Origin: Caulobacter sp.
Lineage (GTDB): Bacteria > Pseudomonadota > Alphaproteobacteria > Caulobacterales > Caulobacteraceae
Assembly (NCBI GenBank): GCA_028291055.1
Contig: JAQGIP010000114.1
Coordinates: forward strand, 42,847-106,846
Direction: 5' to 3'
DNA length: 64,000 nt
This document shows positions 7,602-17,200 of this stretch, one piece after another (positions within the stretch are counted from its first letter, which is position 1; each line of letters opens with the position of its first letter). The translations under genes were made by a program, and so were the position numbers. Below the pieces are notes generated by a model that did not search any database, was not told the DNA's origin, and saw only the letters and a list, made by a program, of their open reading frames with translations.

Positions 7602-8936
7602 ATGACCGTAAAGGTCCGTTTCGCTCCGTCGCCCACCGGGCGGCTGCATGTGGGCAATATCCGCACCGCCCTGATCAACTGGCTGTACGCCCGCAAGGCC
7701 GGCGGCAAGTTCGTGCTGCGCATCGACGACACCGATCTGGAGCGCTCGACCAAGGAGTTCGAACAGGGCATCGAGACTGACCTCGCCTGGCTCGGCATGG
7801 GTTGGGACGAGAAGTACAACCAGTCCGCCCGCTTCCCGATCTACCAGGAAGCCGCCGAACGTCTGAAGGCGTCTGGCCGCCTCTATCCGGCCTATGAGAC
7901 CGCCGAGGACCTCGACCGCCGCCGCAAGGTGCAGCTGTCTCGCGGCCAGCCGCCGATCTACGACCGCGCCGCCCTGAAGCTGACCGCCGAGGAGCGCAAG
8001 GCGCTGGAGGCCGAAGGCCGCCGCCCGCACTGGCGCTTCCGCCTCGAAGGCAAGCGGGTGAAGTGGCACGACCTGGCGCGCGGCGACTGCGAGGTCGACA
8101 CCGCCTCCATGTCCGATCCCGTGCTGATCCGCGAGGATGGTCTCTATCTCTACACCCTGCCGTCGGTGGTCGACGACGTGGACATGGGCATCACCCATGT
8201 CCTGCGCGGCGAGGATCACGTCACCAACACCGGCGCCCAGATCGAAATCTTCGAGGCCCTGGGCGCGGTTACGCCGACCTTCTCACACACCCCGCTGCTG
8301 GTCGGCGCGGAGGGCGAGGCCCTGTCGAAGCGTCTCGGCTCGATGTCGATCCTGATGCTGCGCGAGGCGGGCTATGAGCCCCTGGCCATTGTCAGCCATC
8401 TGGCCCGCATGGGCACCTCCGACAACCTGGAGGCCGCCGCCGACCTGGCCGAGCTGATCGAGGGCTTCGACTTCGGCAAGACCGGCCGCCATCCGCCCCG
8501 CTATGTGGACGCCGACCTCGACCGCCTGAACGCCCAGATCCTCCACGCCATGAGTTATGAGCAGGCCCAAGCCCGCCTGCAGAACCTCGGCGCCGACCTG
8601 GGCGAGGCCTTCTGGACGGCCATCCGGTCCAACCTGCAGAAGTTCAACGACGTCAGCGCGTGGGCCACCGTGATCGGCGGCTCGATCGAACCCAAGGTGG
8701 AAGACGCCGCCTTCCTGGCCCAGGCCGCCGACCTGCTGCCCGCCACCCTCGACGCCGACAGCTGGTCGTCCTGGGTCAATGCCGTGAAGGAAAAGACCGG
8801 CGCCAAGGGCAGGGGCCTGTTCATGCCCCTGCGCCAGGCCCTGACCGGCATGGACCACGGCCCGGAAATGGCGCCGCTGCTGCCTCTGATCGGCCGCGAG
8901 AAGGCGATCAAGCGCCTGCTGGGCGAGACGGCGTAG
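7602..8936 (+). CDS. gltX: Glutamate--tRNA ligase
   Basis: 444 aa, class I aminoacyl-tRNA synthetase charging tRNA-Glu. FAPSPTGRLHVGNIRTA near the N-terminus holds the HIGH-type signature. ALSKRLGS at about residue 240 is the KMSKS-type loop. The block VLRGEDHVTNTGAQ is family-typical. At 444 residues it is at the short end for the family. Alphaproteobacteria often carry two gltX paralogs, and this sequence alone does not tell which duty this copy has (tRNA-Glu only or also tRNA-Gln). Single gene after the TIR pair with its own AAGGA-like ribosome binding site. Confidence 0.93.
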   Translation: MTVKVRFAPSPTGRLHVGNIRTALINWLYARKAGGKFVLRIDDTDLERSTKEFEQGIETDLAWLGMGWDEKYNQSARFPIYQEAAERLKASGRLYPAYETAEDLDRRRKVQLSRGQPPIYDRAALKLTAEERKALEAEGRRPHWRFRLEGKRVKWHDLARGDCEVDTASMSDPVLIREDGLYLYTLPSVVDDVDMGITHVLRGEDHVTNTGAQIEIFEALGAVTPTFSHTPLLVGAEGEALSKRLGSMSILMLREAGYEPLAIVSHLARMGTSDNLEAAADLAELIEGFDFGKTGRHPPRYVDADLDRLNAQILHAMSYEQAQARLQNLGADLGEAFWTAIRSNLQKFNDVSAWATVIGGSIEPKVEDAAFLAQAADLLPATLDADSWSSWVNAVKEKTGAKGRGLFMPLRQALTGMDHGPEMAPLLPLIGREKAIKRLLGETA

Positions 8937-9003
8937 ACGGCGCCTTGCAACCGGTGCGCGTCGGGATATCGTTGCGCCGTACGGGTTGTGCGTCGGGGAA
9001 ATC

Positions 9004-10155
9004 ATGGCGGCCGGAATTGCCCAGCGCGCGGCGCTGATAGGACTTGTGACGCTGCTGCTCGGGCCGTCGGCTGCCCAGGCCGCGGAGGCGCCCCTGGAGT
9101 CGGCTTCCGCCTTCTTCGGCTGTGACGGCTACGACCGTCCCAAAGGCGGCGACGGCGTTTCCGGGCAGATGGCCATATTCGGCCCGCTTCCGATGTCCGG
9201 CTTTGGCCGCCGGCAGCGCGGGGGCGACGACGCGGCGGCGGCCGTCACCGACTGCGGGGCGGCCCTGACGGTATTGCCCAAGGCCTTCCCCCTGCGCCGC
9301 GCCAACCTGCTGCTCAACCGCGCCCTGCACCAGATGAGGCAGGGCAACGCCCCGGCGGCGCTCACCGATCTCGCCGAGGCCGAGAGCGCGGCGGGCAAGG
9401 CGGGCGGCCTGCCGGACTACCAGCGCAGCCTGGGGGTCGGCCTCAACCTGCTGCGCGCCAAGGCCCTTCGCATGCTGGGACGCGATCAGGAGGCCGACGG
9501 GGCGCTGGCGCGCGCCATCGATCTTCGCCCCTTCGACGTCCACACCCTGACCCTGGCCTCCGACGCCCTCGGCCCCGGCGCGGATCCCGTCCTGTCGGCG
9601 CGGGTGAGCGACAGGCTGCTGGCCCTGCGACCCCATCTCCGCTCGCGGCGCGAGACCTCCGACCCCTGGCTGGTCTGGCAGTCCGACCTGCCGGAACTTC
9701 AGCTCGCCCGTCAGCGGCCGCCCTGGCGCGACGGCGGCCACTTCCTGGGCTTCAAGGGCTCCTACAACGAGTTCATGTCCGTCGGCTTCAGCCGCACGGA
9801 CGATCCCCGGGGCTTCAGCATCGCCGGCTACCGCACGCAGGGCCTCGGTGACGTGGCCGAGGAGATGGCGTTGCTCCAGGCGGCGGATATGGCCCGCCAG
9901 GCCGGCAAGTGGGGCTTTGTCGTGCTCGACAGGCGGGCGGAACCGCTGAAGGTCAATGAGGTGACCAGCTCCTACGGGGCCGTCGTGCGCGACGTCACAC
10001 TCGATGCGGGCTACCGGGCGGAATTGGCCGTCGTCTTCCTCGACAAGGACGAGGCGCCGCCGCCCGTCTTGACCCGGGGCCGGCCGGTCAGGGTGCTCGA
10101 GGCCGCCGCCGTCTATTCGGCCCTGGCCCCGATCTACATGGCCAGGAAGTCCTAG
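9004..10155 (+). CDS. Secreted tetratricopeptide-like protein, function unknown
   Basis: 383 aa from the ATG at 9004 (GGGGAAA upstream); an earlier ATG at 8986 would only lengthen the signal peptide. The signal peptide ends about at AAQAAEAP. Residues about 70-190 hold helical repeats with TPR spacing (ALHQMRQGNAPAALTDLAEAES, then AKALRMLGRDQEADGALARA). The C-terminal half is globular and unlike anything I recognise. Likely periplasmic. Converges with the LOG gene; a hairpin lies in between. Confidence 0.6.
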   Translation: MAAGIAQRAALIGLVTLLLGPSAAQAAEAPLESASAFFGCDGYDRPKGGDGVSGQMAIFGPLPMSGFGRRQRGGDDAAAAVTDCGAALTVLPKAFPLRRANLLLNRALHQMRQGNAPAALTDLAEAESAAGKAGGLPDYQRSLGVGLNLLRAKALRMLGRDQEADGALARAIDLRPFDVHTLTLASDALGPGADPVLSARVSDRLLALRPHLRSRRETSDPWLVWQSDLPELQLARQRPPWRDGGHFLGFKGSYNEFMSVGFSRTDDPRGFSIAGYRTQGLGDVAEEMALLQAADMARQAGKWGFVVLDRRAEPLKVNEVTSSYGAVVRDVTLDAGYRAELAVVFLDKDEAPPPVLTRGRPVRVLEAAAVYSALAPIYMARKS

Positions 10156-10162
10156 GTCTTCG

Positions 10163-10186
10163 CCGGCGCCCCGTTGCGGGCGCCGG
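10163..10186. terminator. Hairpin in convergent gap
   Basis: CCGGCGCCC at 10163-10171 and GGGCGCCGG at 10178-10186 form a perfect 9-bp stem with a 6-nt loop. It sits in the 35-nt gap between two convergent genes. There is no U-tract, so it may serve as a weak bidirectional terminator. Confidence 0.5.
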
Positions 10187-10190
10187 GCCG

Positions 10191-10799
10191 TCAGCTGAGG
10201 GCGGGGATGCTGGCTTCGTCGGGATCGATGGGAGCCTCGCCGGCGATCTTGCGCAGCAGCGGGATGATCTGCGTGATGTCGTCCGTGGAACGCCAGGCGC
10301 CCATGAAGTCCGGCGGGCTCAGCTTCTCGTCCACGGTGTGCTGGAAGAGGTCGTACAGCGGTTTCCAGAAGTCGCGGGGGTCGTAGAAGACCACCGGCTT
10401 GTTGTGCAGGTCCATCCGCCGCCACGACAGCAGTTCGACGATCTCTTCCAGCGTGCCCACGCCGCCGGGCAGCACGACGAAGGCGTCCGATTCCTCGAAC
10501 AGCATCATCTTGCGCTCGTGCATGCTGTCGACGACCACCGTCTCGACCAGGTCGTACTGGCGCTCCCGGTCGGTCAGGAAGCCGGGGATGACGCCAAGCA
10601 CCCGGCCGCCGGCTTCGTGGGCGCCGCGCGCGCATTCCCCCATCAGGCCGACGCCGCCGCCGCCATAGACCATGCGCAGCCCGGCGCGGGCCAGCTCGCC
10701 GCCGAAATCGAAGGCGGCGCTCAGGAACTTGGGATCGGCGGCGTTTGAGGATCCGCAGTACACACATACGGAGTCCAGACGCCTGGACTCAGTCGACAT
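10191..10799 (-). CDS. LOG family protein (putative nucleoside 5'-monophosphate phosphoribohydrolase)
   Basis: 202 aa from the ATG at 10799 (MSTESRRLDSVCVYCGSS). The frame runs on upstream through the oppositely oriented lipoprotein gene but without coding character. Family motifs: VYGGGGVGLMG and PGGVGTLEE, the latter being the LOG signature that replaces a true lysine-decarboxylase active site. Members release the base from cytokinin-type or ordinary nucleoside monophosphates. Older annotations call these lysine decarboxylases, which is misleading. Divergent from the lipoprotein/ABC exporter operon. Confidence 0.88.
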   Translation of the reverse strand: MSTESRRLDSVCVYCGSSNAADPKFLSAAFDFGGELARAGLRMVYGGGGVGLMGECARGAHEAGGRVLGVIPGFLTDRERQYDLVETVVVDSMHERKMMLFEESDAFVVLPGGVGTLEEIVELLSWRRMDLHNKPVVFYDPRDFWKPLYDLFQHTVDEKLSPPDFMGAWRSTDDITQIIPLLRKIAGEAPIDPDEASIPALS

Positions 10800-10880
10800 T
10801 GTCGTACTCCAGGGATGAAAAAGGCGCGCTTGCGGGCGCGCCGTGTCATTACGATCTATGATCCGATGTTGTGTGAGGGG

Positions 10881-11705
10881 ATGCAAGGCGCCGTGACGCA
10901 AATGACCGGGACGGGCCGTGGAGCCATCACCCTCGCGGCCTGCGCCCTCCTGCTGGCCGCCTGTGGCGGGCCCAAGGACGCCGCCCCCCAGGGCGCGGCT
11001 CTGCCGACCGAGGCGGAAGAGGCGGGCTATCTGACGCCGCCGTCCGTCACCACCGTCAAGGCGGGCGCTGGCGGCGCGCTGATCGTCACCGGCCGCACTC
11101 AGCCGGGCGCCCTGGTGCGCCTGGTCCCATCGCCCGCCGGCGAGGTGGCGACCCTCCAGGCCGATCCCACGGGCGCCTGGCGGCTGGTGATTCCCATGAG
11201 CGGCGGCGTGCGCCTCTACGCCATCTCCGCCGAGGCCGGGGGCCGCGCGGTCCAGGCCCAGGGCTATCTCCTGCTGACCCCCGACGGCCAAGCCGCCGAA
11301 CTGCGCTCCGGCGCGGGCGCGCGGGTCGTGGCCCGCGCCTCCGACACGCCGCGCATCCTGTCCGTCGACTATGACCGCGACGGCGCGGCGGTGGTGTCGG
11401 GCGTGGCCAAACCCGGCGCGGGCCTGGCGGTGCGCATCGACCGCACGCCCGGCGGCGATGTGAAGACCGGCGCCGACGGCCGCTTCACCTTCCCGCTCAG
11501 CGCGCCCCTGCATCCCGGCGGCCACCTGATCGACGTGGCGGGCGAGGGCGGCATCGACGCGGTCAGCGCCTCGACCGGATCGCCCACGGGCGGCGGCGGC
11601 TATAGCGGCGCCCGCTCGCCCCAAGGCTGGCGCATCGACTGGACCACCCCCGGCGGCGGCGCCCAGACCACCCTGCTGCTGGCCCGTCCGGGAGCCGGCG
11701 GTTGA
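10881..11705 (+). CDS. Predicted lipoprotein linked to an ABC exporter
   Basis: 274 aa from the ATG at 10881; ATG 10902 is an equally workable start. The signal sequence ends in a lipobox, LLAAC followed by GG. Two beta-rich segments with similar TGRTQPGALVRL and SGVAKPGAGLAVRI openings suggest repeated Ig/carboxypeptidase-regulatory-like folds. The last bases overlap the start of the Atm1-like ABC exporter by 4 nt, so the two are cotranslated. No function is known for this protein. An accessory role for the exporter is inferred. Confidence 0.65.
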   Translation: MQGAVTQMTGTGRGAITLAACALLLAACGGPKDAAPQGAALPTEAEEAGYLTPPSVTTVKAGAGGALIVTGRTQPGALVRLVPSPAGEVATLQADPTGAWRLVIPMSGGVRLYAISAEAGGRAVQAQGYLLLTPDGQAAELRSGAGARVVARASDTPRILSVDYDRDGAAVVSGVAKPGAGLAVRIDRTPGGDVKTGADGRFTFPLSAPLHPGGHLIDVAGEGGIDAVSASTGSPTGGGGYSGARSPQGWRIDWTTPGGGAQTTLLLARPGAGG

Positions 11706-13558
11706 GTTTGCACGGATCGGCGCCGTCGCGTCCCGACGCCGGGACGAAGGCGGCCGAGACCAAGGCGCGGCCGCTGGCCGCGCTGATGGATCTGGTGCGG
11801 CTGCTGCTGCGCTCCCAGGCGCCCGGCCTGCGCTGGCGGCTGAGCGTGGCCCTGACGCTGACCTTCGCGGGCAAGGGCCTGGAGCTGGCGGCCCCCTTCC
11901 TGCTGGGCCGGGCGGTCAACAGCCTGTCGGCAGGCGCGTCCGGCGCCGTCCAGGTCAGCATGACCTTCGCCGCGCTCGCCATCGGCTTCGCCTTCACCCG
12001 CTTCGTGGCCGCCGTGGCGCCCCAGGCCCGCGACTCGATCTTCACGCCGGTGGCCCAGGCGGCCCAGAACCGCGCCGCCCAGGAGACCTTTGCCCACGCC
12101 TTGGCGCTGTCCATCGACTTCCACCAGACCAAGCGGACGGGGGCGCTGTCGCGGGTCATCGACCGGGGCGCGCGATCCATCGACTTCCTGGTCCGCAGCC
12201 TGATCTTCACCCTGGCGCCGACAGCGGTCGCGCTGATCATGTCGGCGGCCGTGCTGGCCAAGGTCTATGACTGGCGCTTTGCCGCCACAGCCATCGTCAC
12301 GGTGGTGGTCTATGTGGTGGCCACCTTCACCATCTCCGACTGGCGGATCGGCCACCGGCGCGCGTTGAACGACGCCGATTCCGAGGCGGCGGGCAGGGCG
12401 GTGGACGCGCTCTTGAACTATGAGACCGTCAAGGCCTTTGGCGCCGAAACCCGAGCGGTGGAGGGTTATAGCCAGGCGCTCGGCGTCTATGGCGCGGCCC
12501 AGATCAAGGCCACCAGTTCGCTGAACCTGCTGAACACCGTCCAGTCCGGCGTGATGAACCTGGGCCTGGCCGTGATGGTCCTGCTGGCCGGGCTGGAGGC
12601 CGCCCACGGCCACATCAAGGTGGCCGACATCATGGTCACCTATCTGATCCTGCTGAACCTCTATGCGCCACTCAACATCCTGGGCTTCGCCTACCGCGAG
12701 ATCCGCCAGTCCTTCATCGATCTTGAGGCCATGCTGGAACTTCAGCGCCAGGTGCCCGAGGTGGCGGAGGCCGCCCAGCCGGTGGACCTGCCGCCCAAGG
12801 GCGACGGCCGCGGCGGCGAGATCGTCTTCGACCACGTCTCCTTCCGCCACGGCGCACGCTCGGAGGGGATCAACGACGTCGGCTTCCGGGCCGCGCCTGG
12901 GTCCACCGTGGCCTTCGTGGGGCCCTCCGGCGCGGGCAAGACCACGCTGGCGCGCCTGGCCCTGCGTCTGATCGACCCTCAGGAGGGGCGCGTGCTGCTG
13001 GACGGCGTCGACCTGAAGCAGGTCCGCGTCTCGGCGCTGCGCCGGGCGGTGGCGCTGGTGCCGCAGGACGTGGCCCTGTTCAACGACACCCTGGCCGTCA
13101 ACATCGCCTTCGGTCGCCCCGAGGCCAGCGAGGCCGAGATCTGGGCCGCCGTCGAGGCCGCCGAACTGGGCGAGTTCGTGAGGAACCTGCCCGAGGGCAT
13201 GCAGACCAAGGTCGGCGAGCGCGGCCTGAAACTCTCCGGCGGCGAACGCCAGCGCGTCGGCCTGGCCCGCGCCCTGCTGGCCGATCCCCGGGTGCTGATC
13301 CTCGACGAAGCCACCAGCGCGCTCGACAGCCGCACCGAGGCAGCCATCCAGACCACCCTGCGCAAGGCCCGCCAGGGCCGCACCACCCTGGTCGTGGCCC
13401 ACCGCCTGTCCACGGTGGCCGACGCCGACGAAATTCTGGTCATCCGCCGCGGCAAACTGGTCGAACGCGGCGACCACGCCTCGCTGCTGGCGGCGGGCGG
13501 TGAATATGCGGCGCTCTGGCGTCGCCAGATCAAGGAAGCGCCGCTGGCGGCGGAGTAG
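11702..13558 (+). CDS. Atm1/HMT1-type ABC exporter, fused permease and ATPase
   Basis: 618 aa, TTG start overlapping the previous stop. The membrane domain (about 30-340) shows the Atm1-like stretches HQTKRTGALSRVIDRGARSIDFL and DSEAAGRAVDALLNYETVKAFGAE (shown in pieces). The ATPase domain has Walker A GPSGAGKTT, signature LSGGERQRV and Walker B VLILDEATSALD. Bacterial relatives export glutathione-metal or sulfur-containing conjugates from the cytoplasm and contribute to metal tolerance. It works as a homodimer. The substrate cannot be read from the sequence. Confidence 0.88.
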   Translation: MSLHGSAPSRPDAGTKAAETKARPLAALMDLVRLLLRSQAPGLRWRLSVALTLTFAGKGLELAAPFLLGRAVNSLSAGASGAVQVSMTFAALAIGFAFTRFVAAVAPQARDSIFTPVAQAAQNRAAQETFAHALALSIDFHQTKRTGALSRVIDRGARSIDFLVRSLIFTLAPTAVALIMSAAVLAKVYDWRFAATAIVTVVVYVVATFTISDWRIGHRRALNDADSEAAGRAVDALLNYETVKAFGAETRAVEGYSQALGVYGAAQIKATSSLNLLNTVQSGVMNLGLAVMVLLAGLEAAHGHIKVADIMVTYLILLNLYAPLNILGFAYREIRQSFIDLEAMLELQRQVPEVAEAAQPVDLPPKGDGRGGEIVFDHVSFRHGARSEGINDVGFRAAPGSTVAFVGPSGAGKTTLARLALRLIDPQEGRVLLDGVDLKQVRVSALRRAVALVPQDVALFNDTLAVNIAFGRPEASEAEIWAAVEAAELGEFVRNLPEGMQTKVGERGLKLSGGERQRVGLARALLADPRVLILDEATSALDSRTEAAIQTTLRKARQGRTTLVVAHRLSTVADADEILVIRRGKLVERGDHASLLAAGGEYAALWRRQIKEAPLAAE

Positions 13559-13561
13559 GAC

Positions 13562-14080
13562 ATGCCGACGATCCTGATCATCGCCGGACCGAACGGGGCT
13601 GGAAAGACCACCTTCGCCACCGAGTGGTTCAAGCAACAGCACGTGAAATGGACGTTCCTGAATGCAGACGAGATAGGACGCGAGGCGTCCTTCGCGGCTC
13701 TGTCCGCGAAGGCTCGCGACCTCAGCGCGGGTCGGGCTCTGTTGATCCGGCTCGACGCCCTGATTGCTCAGCGCGTGGACATAGCGCTGGAGACGACCCT
13801 CTCTTCAGGTCTCTATGCGCGCCGAGCGGCTGTCTGGCGGACGCTCGGCTATAAAATCCGGCTGATCTATCTGAAGCTTGAGAGCGTCGAGGCATCATTG
13901 CGGCGCGTGGCCTTTCGAGTTGCCAACGGGGGCCACGGTGTTCCGGAAGCAGATATCAGGCGCCGGTTTGGAAGAAGCCTTGCCAACCTTGAGGGGCTCT
14001 ACAAGCCGATCGTTGATCGATGGGAAGTTTGGGAAAGCCGGTCAGGAGAGCGTATATTGCTCGAAAGGAGTTCCCGATGA
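13562..14080 (+). CDS. Zeta-toxin-like P-loop kinase
   Basis: 172 aa. Walker A GPNGAGKTTFA, then NADEIGRE, ALETTLSS and the C-terminal RVANGGHGVPEADIRRRF block, typical of small zeta-like ATPases of the AAA_33 type. True zeta toxins phosphorylate UDP-N-acetylglucosamine; many chromosomal relatives are uncharacterised. The stop overlaps the start of a 57-aa protein (ATGA), so the two are a coupled pair. Base composition is visibly less GC-rich than the flanking genes, which suggests acquisition. It starts 3 nt after the ABC exporter stop. Confidence 0.75.
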   Translation: MPTILIIAGPNGAGKTTFATEWFKQQHVKWTFLNADEIGREASFAALSAKARDLSAGRALLIRLDALIAQRVDIALETTLSSGLYARRAAVWRTLGYKIRLIYLKLESVEASLRRVAFRVANGGHGVPEADIRRRFGRSLANLEGLYKPIVDRWEVWESRSGERILLERSSR

Positions 14081-14250
14081 GTGACCCTCTCGACGACGAG
14101 GCGATCGCCCAGGCCATGCGGCGCTCGGCGTGGGTCGCGGAGCATGGATCGCGCGAGGAGCGGGCAGGCCGCTTTCTGGCCAACGTTCCGGCGCCGGCCA
14201 AGCCCTCGCATAAAGCCACGCCCAAACCAGCTAAAGGCATCGGCGGCTAA
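14077..14250 (+). CDS. Small protein coupled to the zeta-like kinase
   Basis: 57 aa, beginning MSDPLDDEAIAQAMRRSAW. The ATG at 14077 is 6 nt after a strong AAAGGAG site and overlaps the kinase stop. The N-terminal half is predicted helical and acidic to mixed; the C-terminus is Lys/Pro-rich (KPSHKATPKPAKG). It could be an antitoxin in the unusual toxin-first order or a kinase partner. I do not recognise the family. Confidence 0.6.
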   Translation: MSDPLDDEAIAQAMRRSAWVAEHGSREERAGRFLANVPAPAKPSHKATPKPAKGIGG

Positions 14251-14261
14251 CGCGCCGACCC

Positions 14262-17200
14262 CTACTCCGCCGCTCCCGGCACGCTGCCCGGGTCACCCAG
14301 CGACACGCCGCCGCCCGAGCGGCCACGGCGCGGCTTGCGCACCTTCAGCTTGTCGATGGTCCAGCCGAAGCGGGCGGCCAGGACCTTGGGCGCGGCCAGG
14401 GCGGCGGGGGTCAGGAACAGGGTCAGCAGGGTGGCGAAGGAAAGCCCCCACACCACGGCGGCAGACAGCTGGACCCACCATTCCGAACCCGGCGATTTGT
14501 ATTCCAGGATGCCGGCCCCGAAGTTGGGGTGCAGCTGGAACATCAGCGGCAGCAGGCCCACCACGGTCACCACCGTGGTCAGCATCACCGGCCTGAACCG
14601 CTGGGCCGCCGCGCGCATGGCCGCGTCGTCGGCGTCATAGCCGGAGCGCCGCAGCTGGTAGAAGGTGTCCACCAGCACGATGTTGTGCCCCACCACCACC
14701 CCGAACAGGGCGATGATCCCCGTCCCCAGCATGATCACCGATATGTAGTCGAAGGTGTGCAGCAGGTTGACCTGCACCCCCAGCAACACCCCCGCCGTCG
14801 ACAGGATCACCGCCGACAGGGTGACGACCACGCCATAGAAGCTGTTGAACTGCCACAGCAGGATCATGCCCATCATGAACAGGGTCGCCGCCATGGCGCC
14901 CAGGAAGAACAGGCCGGCCTTGGCCCCCTCCTCGTCGGCGCCGCGGAACTTCCAGCGCACGGAGGGATCCATGGGCGCGTTCTCGAGCCACTTCTTCAGC
15001 TCGGCGACCTTCAGGTTGGCCGCCACCTTCTTGTTGATGGTGTTGGCGCTGATGATCACCAGCCGCTGGCTGTCGCGGCGCTGGATGGAGGTCACCTGCT
15101 GGGCCGGCGTCACCTTGACGAAATAGCTGGCCGGCACCGCGCCCTGGGGCGTGTTGATCTTCATCTGGTTGAAGGCGGCGATATTGCGCGAACTGGCCGG
15201 GAAGCGGACGCGGATATCCAGTTCATCCTCGGCGTCGTTGGGCCGGAAACGCCCCACCAATATGCCGTCGGTGACGAAGCTGATGGCCTGGCCGATCTGC
15301 TGCACATCGGCGCCGTAGCGGCCGGCGGCCACGCGGTCGACCGACAGGTCCCATTCGATGCCGGGCGAGGTGCGGCTGTCTTCCTGCTCGATCAGCTGGG
15401 TGTCGGCGGCCAGCTTGGTGCGGATCATGTTGGCGGCGGCGTTCAGCTTGTCCGGATCGGCGCCCTGCAGCTGGATCTGGATGTCCTTGCCGGTGGGCGG
15501 ACCGCCCTGCGGCAGGCGCACCTCGACCTCGATGCCGGGAATCTTGCCGACAACCCGCTTCTTGACCTCATTGGCCAGGTCGACACCGCGTACGCCGAGG
15601 GCCTTGCGGTCCTCGAACTTGACGAACTCGACCCGGATGCGGCCCACGGAATCGTTGGGCGGACCGCCGAAGCCGAAGCCCTGGAAGGCGCCGGCGCGCA
15701 CATAGATGGACTCCACGCCCTTCATGCCGGTCAGACGGTTCTCGACCTGACGGGTCAGGTCGTCGGCGGCCTGGGTGGACAGGTTGCCCCGGGCCTTGAC
15801 CCAGATGGTCACCTGTTCCGGATCCTGGTCGAGGAAGAATTCCGAGCGGTGCTCGGTCTGCTTGAACCAGAAGAAGATGCCGAACACGATCACCAGGATC
15901 GCGCCCGTCACCCGGAAGGGGTGGTGGCCGGCCCACCAGATGGTGCGCGCATACCAGCCCATGAAGCCCTTCATCTCGCGCGGATCGCCGTGCTCGGACT
16001 TCTCGATCTCGGCCAGGTGCTCGGTGTCGACGCCGGTCTTGCGACCGAAGATCGAGCCCAGGGCCGGGGTGAAGATCAGCGCCACGAAGATCGACGCGCC
16101 CAGCACGAAGAACAGGGTCAGCGGCAGGAAGCTCATGAACTTGCCGGCGATCGAGTTCCAGAACATGAACGGCAGGAAGGCGCACAGCGTCGTCAGCGTG
16201 CCGTTGACCACCGGCCAGAACATCCGCGTGCCCGCTGCCGCGAAGGCCTGCTCCTTGGGCATGCCCTCGGCCATCTTGCGGTCGGCGTATTCGACCACGA
16301 CGATGCCGCCGTCGACCAATATCCCCACCGCCAGGATCAGGCCGAACATCACCATCTGATTGAGCGTGATGTTGAGGGCATGCAGCCCCAGGAAGGCCAG
16401 CATGAAGCACAGCGGAATGGCCAGGCCCACCATCAGCCCGGAGCGTATCCCCAGGCTGGCGATGACGATGACCATGACCAGCAGGGTGGCGGTGATCAGG
16501 CCGCTGATCAGCACGTCCAGGCCGCGCCGGATGAACTCGCTGTCGTCGTAGGTGTAGTTGACGGTGACCGTCTCGGGCCAGCGCGTCTTCTCCTGGGCCA
16601 CCAGCTTGCGCACGGCCGCCACGGTATCGAGGATGTTGGCGCCCGGCCGCTTGACCACGTCCACCGCGAAGGCGGGGGCGCCATTGTAGCGCGAGGTGCG
16701 GTTGGCCTCCTTGAAGGTGCGGTGCACCTCGCCGATGTCGCCGATGGTGACCAGCCGGTCGCCGTTCTTCTTGATCGGCAGGGTGAGGATGTCCTCCGGC
16801 TTCTCCACGACGCCGGGGATCTTCACCGCGAACCGGCCTTGCTTGGTGCGCAGGTCGCCGGCCGGGATCAGCTGGTTGTTGCGGCTGATCACCTGGGCCA
16901 GGTCGCCGGCGGAGACGTTGTAGGCCTCCATCCGGGTCGGATCGACGGTGACTTCCAGCACCTCTTCACGGCTGCCGGCCAGGTCGGTGCGCAGCACGCC
17001 GGGCAGGTTCTCGATCCGGTCCTGGAGCGCGCGCGTGGTCTGGTAGAGGGTGCGTTCGGGCGCGTTGCCCGACAGCATGATGCCGATGAAGGGGTCGTCG
17101 CTGACGTTGTTTTCTTCGATGACCGGCTCTTCCGCGTCGGGCGGGAAGCGGCCGCGCGCCAGGTCGACCTTGGCGCGGACGTCGTTGAGCACCTTTTCCT

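Noticed and set aside
10191..11624. Extending the LOG protein upstream to 11624
   Set aside because: The extension overlaps the lipoprotein gene on the other strand and is low-complexity; family N-termini match the ATG at 10799.
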